A stretch of 64,000 bases of DNA from positions 496,001 through 560,000 of the forward strand of contig NZ_QICH01000002.1 of NCBI RefSeq assembly GCF_003194565.2, given 5' to 3'. Shown piece after piece: positions 7,355-16,839 of this stretch (within the stretch, counting starts at the first letter, position 1; each line of letters starts with the position of its first letter). The notes beneath the pieces are model-generated. The model was given only the letters and a program-made list of their open reading frames with translations. It searched no databases and had not been told where the DNA came from. Made by a program: the position numbers and the translations under genes. This DNA is from Kangiella spongicola. Lineage in GTDB: Bacteria > Pseudomonadota > Gammaproteobacteria > Enterobacterales > Kangiellaceae.

Positions 7355-9067
7355 TTAACGATAGCCAATATCTGACTTGAGCTGCCCTATAAAATCATCC
7401 ACATCATTCGAGTTTAACAAGTGTTTGGCGATGACTTCTTTTTTGCCGGCGGTCGTTTTCACCGCGACATGGTAGTAACGCTTATCCCCTGAACTCATGT
7501 TGCTGTCTCTAACAATATCGTCTATTTCGGCGGTGTTAAAACGATAGGTTTTTGGAATTAAGGCGCCTTTACGGCAATGCAAAACTCCTGAACTGGTGAT
7601 AATTCTGCTTCTAAATAACATCACGTTCACGCCTATCAGTAACACTAAAAGCCCAATTCCGCCAAACGCAATAAGGAATAGCCAGCTAGTATCAGCGATA
7701 AATATCCCAACGCCAATAGCCGTGAATATCAATCCAAATAGAAACGTCGCTATGCCCAATCCTTTATGCCTGAAAGGCTTGAAATAATACTCTTTGCCAT
7801 AGTTGTTATAGCTTTCGACGATGCCCAGATAGCGCCAGTCGCCACCCTTCGCGGTTTCTTGCAAGTTGTCGGCATGACTAAAGAGATCTTCTGTAAGTGG
7901 CTCATCGTCGAGTCTATGCGCCACCACAAATGCAGGAAGCTCGAACATTAATTTTAAATCTGGGCCTTTTTGCTTTTGCTCAACTTTTAATACCCACTCA
8001 ATTTTATTATTGGGGTTTTTACCGCTGGATTCAGGTAATCCCTCGGGGATTTTGACATTAAAGTCAACTCGGTATTCATTCTGCTGAGTCTGCTTGGCTT
8101 GTAAACGCTGATCATCCTGCCAAATGATCGTGGTCGTGGTTCGAGTTTCTTTGCCGGTACGGCGTCGGACGACTCTTTGACAGCTCAGGGTTAGCATGAC
8201 TTCTTGCTGATTGATATTGCCATTAATGATGACCGAGCCCGAGCTTTTACCGCCTATGGCGAGGGGAGTCTGCTGTAACTCTACTGTCGATTCGCCGTAT
8301 TTTTTATCACGCAAATAATAAAGCACGGCAACGCCAATCATAATCAGACCCACTAAAGGGAATAAAAACACCAGCAGTTTTAATGGCTCTTTAAGTAGAT
8401 TTCCTTCATGGATGACGGCGATGGTTGCGGGTAACGAAATAAGGTTCCAGATGACGGCAAAGAAAGCTATAAACTTGAAGGCGTTTTTAGTTGTGTTCTT
8501 AAAGTATTGTCCTTGCCACTCTTTGCGCCATAACCAAGGCTCTTCAGGGTGAGACTCTTTTAAAGCACCAACTTCTTGTAAAGCTTTCGCACCCCATCGA
8601 GACCACAACATGATGCCTAAGCCGACACCACCAAACACAAACAAAAAGATCGACTGAAAGCCTAACATGCCCCAGCGCATGGTTCGATCGAGCACGCTCT
8701 CGCTCGGCTCGTTAGGATTAACATACGCCGTCACACTTTGTTGATTGTTTCTCGCGCGCTGTAATTTCCTATATAAATCCTCCTGATAAGAACCGATATT
8801 ATCGGTGCCAGGGTAAAAATTGATTTGATTAGACTGATAGGAATTACCTTGATATAGATATTGGTAAGAGCCTTTTACGCCATAAGAAGTGCTGTTATCG
8901 CCAGTCGATGTCACTAGCTCCAGACTAGTAATTTTGGCATCGACCGGCTGCCAACTTTGCGCACGCCAGACATCATAGCTGGACAATAAGCCCCAGATAA
9001 ATATCCCCAGACCGGCCAAGAAAAAAACACCACCAAAAACCGTTAAACAGCCAGAGCCTTTTTTCAT
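7355..9067 (-). CDS. DUF3592 domain membrane protein
   Basis: About 570 residues from the ATG giving MKKGSGCLTVFGG; a TTG 18 nt upstream is in frame but less likely. An N-terminal membrane helix precedes a DUF3592-type segment (WQPVDAKITSLE...YQGNSYQSNQINFYPG...VTAYVNPNEPSESVLD). More membrane pairs lie near 135-155, 195-250 and 435-480. A soluble beta-rich region sits between them, and the C-terminal part resembles a PH-like or YdbT-type module. Function is unknown. A Fur-box-like sequence overlaps the start codon, so iron regulation is possible. It is divergent from fabV. Confidence 0.75.
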   Translation of the reverse strand: MKKGSGCLTVFGGVFFLAGLGIFIWGLLSSYDVWRAQSWQPVDAKITSLELVTSTGDNSTSYGVKGSYQYLYQGNSYQSNQINFYPGTDNIGSYQEDLYRKLQRARNNQQSVTAYVNPNEPSESVLDRTMRWGMLGFQSIFLFVFGGVGLGIMLWSRWGAKALQEVGALKESHPEEPWLWRKEWQGQYFKNTTKNAFKFIAFFAVIWNLISLPATIAVIHEGNLLKEPLKLLVFLFPLVGLIMIGVAVLYYLRDKKYGESTVELQQTPLAIGGKSSGSVIINGNINQQEVMLTLSCQRVVRRRTGKETRTTTTIIWQDDQRLQAKQTQQNEYRVDFNVKIPEGLPESSGKNPNNKIEWVLKVEQKQKGPDLKLMFELPAFVVAHRLDDEPLTEDLFSHADNLQETAKGGDWRYLGIVESYNNYGKEYYFKPFRHKGLGIATFLFGLIFTAIGVGIFIADTSWLFLIAFGGIGLLVLLIGVNVMLFRSRIITSSGVLHCRKGALIPKTYRFNTAEIDDIVRDSNMSSGDKRYYHVAVKTTAGKKEVIAKHLLNSNDVDDFIGQLKSDIGYR

Positions 9068-9083
9068 AATGATTATTCTTATC
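9065..9083 (-). promoter_or_regulatory. Fur-box-like site over the DUF3592 start codon
   Basis: On the minus strand GATAAGAATAATCATTATG matches the classic 19-bp Fur consensus (GATAATGATAATCATTATC) at 16 positions by hand count. Its last three bases are the predicted ATG. Binding here would block initiation or early elongation. Evidence is sequence match only. Confidence 0.45.
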
Positions 9084-9272
9084 AAGATTTAAGCATAAAG
9101 TACCAGAGTTTAAGCCGAGCAACAATTTTGAAGGACAAGTCGAGCTATCCCCCTGACAATTCTCGATAAAATGATAAGTAACCCTATAAAACCTGCCAAA
9201 TCAGCTGGTAGTACCCCTTCAACATAAAAAAGCGTTACAATAGCGCCATATTTTAGTTTGGAGTTGTTTTTT

Positions 9273-10454
9273 ATGATTATTAAGCCAAAAGTACGTGGTT
9301 TTGTTTGTACTACGTCACACCCACAGGGTTGTATCGCTCACGTTAATGAGCAGATTGAATATGTTAAGAATAATAAGCCTGAAATTACGGCAGATAGCCC
9401 TAAGAATGTCTTGGTGATTGGTTCTTCGACGGGTTACGGCCTGGCGTCGCGTATTGTGTCTGCGTTCGGTTATGGCGCTAAAACGCTTGGTTTATTCTTC
9501 GAAAAAGAAGCAACCGAGAATAAAACAGGTACGGCGGGTTGGTATAACAACCGTGGTTTCGAGCTTGCAGCGAACGAAGCTGGGCTTTGGAATAAGTCGA
9601 TCAATGGCGATGCTTTTTCGCACCAAGCGAAAGAAGACGCCATCAAAATCATCAAAGAAGAAATGGGGAAGATCGATTTAGTGGTTTACTCACTAGCGTC
9701 TCCACGCCGTCAAGATCCTGAGACTGGCGAAGTTTATAAGTCGGTTCTTAAGCCTATTGGCGAAGCTGTTACCGAAAAGACACTAAACACTGATAAAGGC
9801 TTGGTACACGATATCTCTATCGACCCGGCGACTGAAGAAGATATTCAGAACACGATTAAGGTTATGGGTGGCGAAGACTGGGAGCTTTGGATGAAAGCCC
9901 TAGACGAAGCAGGCGTTTTAGCTGATGGCGTTAAAACCACGGCTTACACCTACATCGGTAAAAAGCTGACATGGCCTATTTATGGTCACGCAACGATCGG
10001 CAAAGCAAAAGAAGATCTCGATCGTGCGTCACACGCGATCCACGAGAAGCTTCAAGAGAAGTACAACGGCAGCGCCAACGTGTCGGTCTTAAAAGCAGTG
10101 GTGACTCAGGCAAGCTCGGCGATCCCTGTGATGCCGCTATACATTTCATTACTATATAAGGTGATGAAGGATAATGGCGTGCACGAAGGTCCTATCGAGC
10201 AGATTCGTGAGCTTATCGTTGAGCAAATGTACGGCGACAATGCGGTATACGACGATACTCGTCGCTTCCGCGTGGACTTGAAAGAGCTTGATGACAAGAT
10301 TCAAGAGGAAGTCGAGCGCCTTTGGGAAATCGCTTCAACCGAGAACATCAACGAGATCTCGGACTATAAAGGCTACCAGCATGAGTTCTTTAAGCTGTTC
10401 GGCTTTGAAGTTGATGGTGTTGATTACGATAAAGATACTAGTCCTATCGTTTAG
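9273..10454 (+). CDS. fabV: enoyl-ACP/trans-2-enoyl-CoA reductase FabV
   Basis: NAD(P)H-dependent enoyl reductase of the large FabV type (393 residues from the ATG). It catalyses the last step of the fatty acid elongation cycle and is known in other bacteria to be insensitive to triclosan. I chose the ATG at 9273 because GGAG lies 9 nt upstream; an in-frame TTG at 9258 lacks a site. Rossmann glycines are in VLVIGSSTGYGLASR (47-60). The catalytic pair fits the Y-x8-K spacing of FabV (Tyr237, Lys246 in YGHATIGKAK). A strong terminator follows, so it is transcribed alone. No fabI is present in this window. Confidence 0.95.
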   Translation: MIIKPKVRGFVCTTSHPQGCIAHVNEQIEYVKNNKPEITADSPKNVLVIGSSTGYGLASRIVSAFGYGAKTLGLFFEKEATENKTGTAGWYNNRGFELAANEAGLWNKSINGDAFSHQAKEDAIKIIKEEMGKIDLVVYSLASPRRQDPETGEVYKSVLKPIGEAVTEKTLNTDKGLVHDISIDPATEEDIQNTIKVMGGEDWELWMKALDEAGVLADGVKTTAYTYIGKKLTWPIYGHATIGKAKEDLDRASHAIHEKLQEKYNGSANVSVLKAVVTQASSAIPVMPLYISLLYKVMKDNGVHEGPIEQIRELIVEQMYGDNAVYDDTRRFRVDLKELDDKIQEEVERLWEIASTENINEISDYKGYQHEFFKLFGFEVDGVDYDKDTSPIV

Positions 10455-10478
10455 TTGAGTACCACAATACTTAGTATT

Positions 10479-10506
10479 AAAGGCACCTTCAGGGTGCCTT
10501 TTTCTT
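10479..10506 (+). terminator. terminator of fabV
   Basis: GGCACC/GGTGCC stem with A-rich 5' flank and T-rich 3' tail, 25 nt after the fabV stop. Confidence 0.85.
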
Positions 10507-10724
10507 TTCTGGTTAACCTATAAAACATTGTTCAAAAACCAAACAAGCCAAACTTGCATTAATTATACTAATCACGAAAATGCCAATGCAGATATGGTTT
10601 TAGGTACAAGTCAGCACTGCATTAACTGTCAGTTTTCTTTACATTCTTATATAAAACAATAACTTCTGAACGTGCAACAGTTAACATTTTACATTTTACC
10701 CTCTAGCCAAAGAGGATTAACCAC

Positions 10725-10840
10725 GATAATCTATAGTCATTGTTTGAGAATCATTGTCTTCCCCAAGATTCAAACGATTAAATAGATAGGTTTATCAATG
10801 CGCAAGCCATTAGCCCACCACACGGTGGGCTCTTTTTTTG
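10725..10840 (+). ncRNA. candidate Fur-controlled small RNA
   Basis: A 463-bp gap after fabV has no convincing ORF. It contains -10-like GATAAT (10725-10730) and TATAGT (10732-10737). A Fur-like TGAGAATCATTGTCT (10745-10759) follows, with 12 of 15 matches to the 7-1-7 form. About 55 nt later comes a perfect 8-bp hairpin AGCCCACC/GGTGGGCT with a T-rich run (10812-10839). The terminator belongs to no visible gene on the plus strand, because fabV already has its own. A ~70-100 nt transcript with an iron-responsive promoter would resemble RyhB/PrrF in logic. Conserved pairing regions cannot be assessed here. Confidence 0.35.
10812..10839 (+). terminator. orphan rho-independent terminator
   Basis: AGCCCACC-ACAC-GGTGGGCT stem-loop followed by TCTTTTTTT. 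No plus-strand gene lies between it and the fabV terminator about 300 nt upstream. Confidence 0.8.
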
Positions 10841-10917
10841 CCTTAATATAATTGCTGCTTATCTGTACCAATACCTTTCCTAACATATTTCCAAAAAGAT
10901 ACGTCGCTCTATCGTCT

Positions 10918-11523
10918 TTACTTTAGCCAAGCCAACATTTGATACAGCATCGCTATTCGGGTTTTTAGATCGTTTTCTTCAAGGATTGCTTGCTTCTGGA
11001 ATTCGTTTACGGGCAGAAACTCGGTCAGTCGTTCGACCACAAAGTCCATACACTGCCAACGTTCAGGAGATTCGATGATTTCTACTTGGGGGTGCTGAGT
11101 TAGATCTTCGAGCAGGTTTATCAATTCATTTTGCTCGCCGCTGATGAGCGAGTCTTCGAGATTATCAATAAAAGATACGTTTGCGCTGATCAGGCGATCA
11201 GGCAATACCGTTTGGCTATTGATGGTAAAACGTTGGCGCCCGATACAAGTGAGCAATAAGATACCATCTTGCTTTTGATCGAAATCAACAATTTCAACAT
11301 AAGTCCCTAGCTTGAAGGGAGTCGCCGCTACCCCTGTTTCATTGCCTTTTTTAATAAGGCAAACGCCAAACCCTTGGTTGTTGGATAATTGGCGGGCAAT
11401 CATGTCCAGATAGCGCTGTTCGAAGATTTGTAATCGAAGCACGCTATCCGGAAACACTACACGTTGTAGTGGGAATATCGGGAGCACACTAGTCTTGCTC
11501 TGTGATTGCTGAGTGTTAGGCAC
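10918..11523 (-). CDS. Lon N-terminal (substrate-binding) domain protein
   Basis: A 201-residue stand-alone Lon-N domain, starting VLPIFPLQRVVFPDSVLRLQ IFEQRY-like after a short leader. It has no AAA+ or protease domain, so it is not a Lon protease. Related free-standing proteins are common in proteobacteria and their function is not settled. No ATG is available before the domain. I prefer GTG at 11523, which overlaps the permease gene's end by 8 nt; a TTG three codons further up is possible. The overlap suggests co-expression with the ABC exporter. Confidence 0.85.
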   Translation of the reverse strand: MPNTQQSQSKTSVLPIFPLQRVVFPDSVLRLQIFEQRYLDMIARQLSNNQGFGVCLIKKGNETGVAATPFKLGTYVEIVDFDQKQDGILLLTCIGRQRFTINSQTVLPDRLISANVSFIDNLEDSLISGEQNELINLLEDLTQHPQVEIIESPERWQCMDFVVERLTEFLPVNEFQKQAILEENDLKTRIAMLYQMLAWLK

Positions 11524-12277
11524 GCAAACCAATACCTCGGTTTAGTAGGTACATAGCAAAGCTAGTCAATATAGCAATGAATACCAAAATAATAGCGAAA
11601 GCAATTCCGATCTGGATATCTGATTTGCCTAAGAAGCCGAAACGGAAAGCGTTCACCATATAAATAATTGGGTTTAGCTTTGAGACGCCTTGCCAGAACT
11701 CTGGTAGCAGGCTTATCGAGTAAAAGACACCGCCAAGATAAGTCAGTGGCGTTAAAATAAAGGTCGGAACAATGGCCACATCATCAAACTTTTTCGCGAA
11801 CACCGCGTTAATCAAACCGCCGATGGCGAATAAAATTGATGTTAGCAGTACCACGCTTATCACCACCCAGAAGTTATGGATCTGGAGGTCGACAAAGAAG
11901 GACGCGACGATTGTGACAATTAGGCCAGTAAATAGGCCGCGAAGCACACCACCACCGACATAGCCCGCCAAGATTACCCAATTCGATACGGGCGATACCA
12001 TCATTTCTTCTATCGAGCGTTGATATTTCGAGCTAAAGAATGATGACACCACATTACCGTAGGAATTAGTGATGACCGACATCATAATGAGGCCTGGCAC
12101 GATATATTCCATATAACCAAAACCGTCCATCTCACCGACTCGTGAACCGATTAGGTTACCAAAAATAACGAAATACAAAGTCATTGTGATGGCTGGTGGC
12201 AATAATGTTTGCGTCCAAATGCGCGTCCAGCGAGTAATTTCTTTTATAACAATAGTTTGGAATGCGACTAAATTCAT
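11516..12277 (-). CDS. ABC-2 type transporter permease (YadH-like)
   Basis: A 253-residue membrane protein with six predicted helices and the ABC-2 permease pattern. The signature region PLTYLGGVFYSISLLPEFWQ precedes the last helices, and the N-terminal amphipathic part (FQTIVIKEITRWTRIW) is typical. It closely resembles E. coli YadH. The ATG overlaps the ATPase stop as ATGA. With the upstream ATPase it forms a half-size exporter pair in the inner membrane. The substrate is unknown. Confidence 0.88.
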   Translation of the reverse strand: MNLVAFQTIVIKEITRWTRIWTQTLLPPAITMTLYFVIFGNLIGSRVGEMDGFGYMEYIVPGLIMMSVITNSYGNVVSSFFSSKYQRSIEEMMVSPVSNWVILAGYVGGGVLRGLFTGLIVTIVASFFVDLQIHNFWVVISVVLLTSILFAIGGLINAVFAKKFDDVAIVPTFILTPLTYLGGVFYSISLLPEFWQGVSKLNPIIYMVNAFRFGFLGKSDIQIGIAFAIILVFIAILTSFAMYLLNRGIGLRA

Positions 12278-13209
12278 GATTTCGCCTCCCCGTGTGGATT
12301 TTCGACCAGACGCACAAATAATTCCTCAAGGCGGTTTGCTTTGTTGCGCATACTCAGCACCGTAATACCCTGCTTACTTAATTCTTCAAAGACACCATTC
12401 ACGCCGTCGCCTTTGTGAACGTCCACTTCGATACAAGTTTCATCGCGCACGCGAACGTCGTAACCATTAATCTTGGGCATGGTTGCAGGTAGTCCAGTGG
12501 TATCTAGTACAAAAGTTTCCAGATCCAGCTTAGCAAGCAACGCTTTCATGCTGGTATTTTCAGCAATTTCACCATGATTAATAATGGCAATATTGCGACA
12601 CAAACTTTCCGCTTCTTCGAGGTAGTGCGTAGTTAAAACAATGGTTGTTTTCTTCTCACGGTTTAATTCTTGCATGAACTCCCACATGGAGCGGCGCAGC
12701 TCAATATCGACTCCAGCCGTCGGCTCGTCAAGAATTAATAGTTTAGGCTCATGAATCAAACCACGAGCAATCATCAAACGACGCTTCATACCGCCCGACA
12801 GTTCACGCGACTGAGCGTCACGCTTATCCCACAAACCGAGCTGTTCGAGCAATGGCTGTGCGCGTTTCTTTGCTTCTTTACGCGAGATACCATAATAACC
12901 AGCCTGCTGAACAATAATCTGCTCAACCCCTTCAAACATATTGAAGTTAAACTCTTGTGGCACTAGGCCAAGCTGCGTTTTGGCAGCAGCAAGGTTTTTA
13001 TCAATGTCATGCCCGAAGACTTCAACTTGTCCTGAGCTTTTATTTACCAATGAGCAGATGATGCCGATAGCAGTGGATTTACCCGCACCATTTGGCCCCA
13101 GTAGCGCAAAAAAATCACCCTGTTCAACTTCAAGGTTTATGCCCTTTAAAGCCTGGGTTCCATTATCATAGGTCTTATATAAATCTTTGATCGATAATGC
13201 TTTTGTCAT
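12274..13209 (-). CDS. ABC transporter ATP-binding protein (YadG-like)
   Basis: A 311-residue ATPase with Walker A GPNGAGKST, signature LSGGMKRRL, Walker B LLILDEPTAGVD and the switch His in TTHYLEEAE. The DrrA/CcmA-type C-terminal extension (about 225-311) is present. It is the partner of the downstream permease, with a 4-nt overlap, and resembles E. coli YadG. The next gene downstream encodes a Lon-N domain protein. Substrate is unknown. Confidence 0.92.
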   Translation of the reverse strand: MTKALSIKDLYKTYDNGTQALKGINLEVEQGDFFALLGPNGAGKSTAIGIICSLVNKSSGQVEVFGHDIDKNLAAAKTQLGLVPQEFNFNMFEGVEQIIVQQAGYYGISRKEAKKRAQPLLEQLGLWDKRDAQSRELSGGMKRRLMIARGLIHEPKLLILDEPTAGVDIELRRSMWEFMQELNREKKTTIVLTTHYLEEAESLCRNIAIINHGEIAENTSMKALLAKLDLETFVLDTTGLPATMPKINGYDVRVRDETCIEVDVHKGDGVNGVFEELSKQGITVLSMRNKANRLEELFVRLVENPHGEAKS

Positions 13210-13277
13210 TTAAATACCATATTTATTTGGTTTGCTTTTTCATCACTCCAATTAATTAATAAAAGAGTGTGAAGTCA

Positions 13278-13901
13278 TCAATTGCCGCTATATCCCCAGC
13301 GATGGCCGAGGTTATGCTCGATATTGAGATGGTCAAGAATTCGAGCCACCATAAAGTCTACCAAGTCCTCTATCGTTTTCGGCGCGTTATAAAACCCGGG
13401 CGAAGCAGACATAATGGTAACACCCATTCGCGATAAACGAGTCATATTCTCTAAATGGATTGTGTTAAAAGGTGTTTCACGCGGGACTAAAATTAGCTGC
13501 CCACGCTCCTTCATCACCACGTCGGCTGCGCGCTCGATTAGATTGTCTGAAGCGCCGTTAGCTATCGCGCTTAAGGTGCCAGTACTGCAAGGACACACAA
13601 TCATTTGCTTCGGCGCACTCGAACCACTAGCAACTGGCGACATCCAGTTATCGTTAGAAAACGCGACTATTTTGCTAGCCTCAATCGATAATTGTTCACA
13701 CAACTGTTGCTCAATAACGCTTGGCGATTTATTAACCTTAATCTCGCATTCGGTCGCTAACACCACTCGCGCAGCTCCAGACAGCATCAGGTAAACTTTC
13801 TCGTAATGCTTAGTCAATTCTTGCAACAGTTTTAGCGCATACGGTGCGCCAGAGGCACCGGTGATCGCTAAGGTAATTGCCTGGTTTTGATAATTGCTCA
13901 T
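13278..13901 (-). CDS. ubiX: flavin prenyltransferase UbiX
   Basis: A 207-residue UbiX, which makes prenylated FMN from FMN and dimethylallyl phosphate for the UbiD decarboxylase of ubiquinone biosynthesis. Visible features are [15 protein letters not shown] at the FMN-binding N-terminus and [26 protein letters not shown] and [16 protein letters not shown], the phosphate/prenyl site, follow. It is 2 nt downstream of mpl, the common mpl-ubiX order in gammaproteobacteria, and probably cotranscribed. Confidence 0.95.
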   Translation of the reverse strand: MSNYQNQAITLAITGASGAPYALKLLQELTKHYEKVYLMLSGAARVVLATECEIKVNKSPSVIEQQLCEQLSIEASKIVAFSNDNWMSPVASGSSAPKQMIVCPCSTGTLSAIANGASDNLIERAADVVMKERGQLILVPRETPFNTIHLENMTRLSRMGVTIMSASPGFYNAPKTIEDLVDFMVARILDHLNIEHNLGHRWGYSGN

Positions 13902-13903
13902 GG

Positions 13904-15253
13904 TTAAGCGAGTTGCTCCAATAGCTTGTCGTGAATTCCGCCAAAGCCGCCATTACTCATGACGAGGATTTGGTCGCCTGATTGTACCATTTTTGCGGTG
14001 GCTTGCAGAATCGCGTCCACGTCTTCTAATATTTGGATGCTGCTCAGTCTTTCAAGCTGCTTTTGAGGGAATTGCCAGTCGAACTCTGCGGGCTTATGGA
14101 TAATGACGTGATCTGCTTCTTTTAGCGTGGGAATTAAGCTGTCTTTATGAATACCCGAGCGCATAGTCGCCGAGCGTAAATCTAAGATCGCGATAATGGT
14201 TTTATCGCCAACCTTCTTCCTAAAACCGGCTAGAGTCGTTTCGATAGCGGTTGGGTGATGTGCAAAATCATCATAAACTGCCACACCGCCCGCTTCGCCC
14301 TTAAGCTCCATACGACGTTTTACATTACGAAATTCGGACAAGGCATCACAGCAATGGTGCGCCGGAACGCCCGCATGACGCGCCGCTGCGATAGACGCTA
14401 GGCCATTGATGACGTTGTGCATGCCAATTAATTCCCAGTTCACTTCGCCCTGCTTTTGCTGTGCGAAAAACACTTCGAAATGGCTACCATCGTCTTTGAG
14501 CAGTTTAAATTGCCAGCCATCTTCAGGCCCAATCAGCTCTTTCTGTGACCAAAAGCCCATCTCGACTACTTGCTGTAAGTAGTGCTCTTCCTGCGGATAA
14601 ATCACTAAGCCATTGCCGGGTACGATTCGGAGGAGATGATGAAACTGAGTTTTAATCGCTTCGATGTCTTTGAAAATATCCGCATGATCAAACTCAAGAT
14701 TGTTCATGATAAGAGTGCGCGGACGATAATGCACAAACTTAGAACGCTTATCGAAAAAGGCCGTATCGTATTCATCAGCCTCAACCACGAAGAATGGCGA
14801 TTCGGTAAAACGCGCCGACAAACCAAAGTTCTCAGGGATGCCACCGATTAAGAAACCCGGGTTAAGATTGGAATACTCCAAGATCCAAGCGGTCATACTC
14901 GATGTGGTAGTTTTTCCATGAGTACCTGACGCTGCTAATACCCACTTATCTTTAAGGATATTCTCAGACAACCACTGTGGCCCTGAACGGTAATTTAACC
15001 CCTGCTCCAGCACATACTCCACAGAAGGGTTGCCACGCGACATGGCATTACCCACCACCACACAATCGGTGTGCTCAGGGATATGCTTAGGGTCAAAGCC
15101 TTGAATCAACTCAATGCCCTGCTCTTCAAGCTGGGTACTCATCGGCGGGTAAACGTTTTGGTCGCTACCGCTGACCGAAATTCCCTGCTGTTTCGCCAGC
15201 AGCGCGATGCCACCCATAAAGGTGCCACAGATACCGAGAATGTGAATATGCAT
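13904..15253 (-). CDS. mpl: UDP-N-acetylmuramate:tripeptide ligase Mpl
   Basis: Murein-recycling Mur ligase that joins L-Ala-gamma-D-Glu-meso-DAP to UDP-MurNAc in the cytoplasm. At 449 residues it has the family's normal length. It begins [17 protein letters not shown] (Rossmann part, with TFMGG typical of Mpl rather than MurC). The ATP-binding loop ASGTHGKTT is at 108-116, and [10 protein letters not shown] and [15 protein letters not shown] follow. It presumably leads the mpl-ubiX operon. Confidence 0.95.
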   Translation of the reverse strand: MHIHILGICGTFMGGIALLAKQQGISVSGSDQNVYPPMSTQLEEQGIELIQGFDPKHIPEHTDCVVVGNAMSRGNPSVEYVLEQGLNYRSGPQWLSENILKDKWVLAASGTHGKTTTSSMTAWILEYSNLNPGFLIGGIPENFGLSARFTESPFFVVEADEYDTAFFDKRSKFVHYRPRTLIMNNLEFDHADIFKDIEAIKTQFHHLLRIVPGNGLVIYPQEEHYLQQVVEMGFWSQKELIGPEDGWQFKLLKDDGSHFEVFFAQQKQGEVNWELIGMHNVINGLASIAAARHAGVPAHHCCDALSEFRNVKRRMELKGEAGGVAVYDDFAHHPTAIETTLAGFRKKVGDKTIIAILDLRSATMRSGIHKDSLIPTLKEADHVIIHKPAEFDWQFPQKQLERLSSIQILEDVDAILQATAKMVQSGDQILVMSNGGFGGIHDKLLEQLA

Positions 15254-15489
15254 GGGTAATTATGAATTCTCTGATGATACTTTGTCGACAATCATAAGCT
15301 AAGCATCTTTTTTCGTCATCTTTTCAAGAAAGAAATCTCAAAATACGGTAAGATCGGCACAAATTTGTAGGCTTCTCGGCCTGACAAGACACTTTCAGTT
15401 GATGAGCTGAACTATTCGCGTCACGAGCAAAACAGTAGGCGCAGTAGCTAATAGAAAGCTCGATAGCACAAGTTTTCAAAGGAAATACT

Positions 15490-16755
15490 ATGCCAAAGAA
15501 GAAGTACAATGCTTTTTACGCCCAATCTGGTGGCGTAACTGCGGTAATTAACGCAACTGCTTGCGGTGTGATTGAAACTGCTCGCAAATCGATGAATATC
15601 AATAAGGTTTACGCTGGTCGTAACGGTATTATTGGTGCTTTGCGTGAGGAGCTTATTGATACCAGCAAAGAGTCGAAAAAAGACATTGCTGCGTTGAAAT
15701 ATACGCCTTCTGGTGCTTTCGGATCTTGTCGCTACAAGTTGAAAAGCCTTGAAGAGAACAAGGCCGAATACGAGCGTTTAATTGAAGTATTCAAAGCACA
15801 TGACATTCGCTACTTCTTCTATAACGGTGGCGGCGACTCGCAAGACACAGCCAACAAAGTATCACAGCTTGGCGAGAAGATGGGTTACCCCATCACTTGT
15901 ATCGGTATTCCGAAAACTGTCGATAACGATTTACCGATTACCGACAACAGCCCAGGCTTCGGCTCGGTCGCTAAATACGTCGCAGTGTCGATTCGTGAAG
16001 CAGCTTTCGACGTTAGATCCATGGCGGAAAGCTCGACCAAAGTCTTTGTTATGGAAGTGATGGGGCGTCATGCGGGCTGGATTGCGGCCGCTGGTGGTTT
16101 AGCTTGTGAAAAAGAAGGCGATGCGCCACACATAATTCTGTTCCCTGAAATTGCGTTCAACAAAGAAAAGTTCTTGAAGAAAGTTCAAAGTACCGTTAAG
16201 AAACATGGCTATTGCGCGATTGTTGTTTCTGAAGGTGCTGCTTATAAAGACGGGACTTTCTTGGCCGACGCTGGAACCGTCGATGCCTTCGGCCACAAGC
16301 AATTAGGCGGCGTGGCTCCTGTTGTGGCAAACATGATCAAAGAAGAGTTAGGTTATAAATACCACTGGGCAGTGTGTGATTACTTACAACGCGCCGCGCG
16401 TCATATCGCCTCTGAGACAGATGTTGAGCAAGCCTACGCAGTGGGGCAAGCCGCAGTAGAGTTTGCTGACGCTGGAAAGAACGCGGTTATGCCAACTATC
16501 GTTCGTAAAAACACTAAAAAGTACAGCTGGACGATTGGCGAAGCGAAGCTCGAAGACGTGGCTAACGTCGAAAAGAAAATGCCTCGTAAGTACATCACGC
16601 GTAATGGCTTTGGTATTACCGAAGAGTGTCGCGAGTATTTACAGCCACTGATTGTTGGTGAGTCTTACCCTTCGTATAAAAACGGTTTACCACAATACGT
16701 GGAGCTTAAAAACGAGCTCATCAAGAAAAAGGTTAAAACCAATTTCGAGATTTAA
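15490..16755 (+). CDS. pfp: pyrophosphate-dependent 6-phosphofructokinase
   Basis: A 421-residue PfkA-superfamily enzyme. It phosphorylates fructose 6-phosphate with PPi and can run in both directions. Donor choice is read from two positions. GGGDS (113-117) puts Asp at the place where ATP enzymes have Gly. PKTVDNDL (141-148) has the Lys characteristic of PPi enzymes. Catalytic TVDND and the GRHAGW block are present. The start follows AAAGGA. A ~236-bp region upstream holds the promoter and a possible long leader. A bidirectional terminator follows. With hppA and ppa nearby it suggests PPi-linked central metabolism. Confidence 0.9.
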   Translation: MPKKKYNAFYAQSGGVTAVINATACGVIETARKSMNINKVYAGRNGIIGALREELIDTSKESKKDIAALKYTPSGAFGSCRYKLKSLEENKAEYERLIEVFKAHDIRYFFYNGGGDSQDTANKVSQLGEKMGYPITCIGIPKTVDNDLPITDNSPGFGSVAKYVAVSIREAAFDVRSMAESSTKVFVMEVMGRHAGWIAAAGGLACEKEGDAPHIILFPEIAFNKEKFLKKVQSTVKKHGYCAIVVSEGAAYKDGTFLADAGTVDAFGHKQLGGVAPVVANMIKEELGYKYHWAVCDYLQRAARHIASETDVEQAYAVGQAAVEFADAGKNAVMPTIVRKNTKKYSWTIGEAKLEDVANVEKKMPRKYITRNGFGITEECREYLQPLIVGESYPSYKNGLPQYVELKNELIKKKVKTNFEI

Positions 16756-16769
16756 TCGTTTCATTTGTT

Positions 16770-16800
16770 AAAAAAAAGGCCTCAACAGAGGCCTTTTTTA
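16770..16800. terminator. bidirectional terminator between pfp and the tonB-like gene
   Basis: AAAGGCCTC-AACA-GAGGCCTTT with A-run before and T-run after, serving both convergent genes. Confidence 0.85.
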
Positions 16801-16839
16801 TTTTCATGTAAAATTAACAGGTTAATTCCAATTGTTCTT

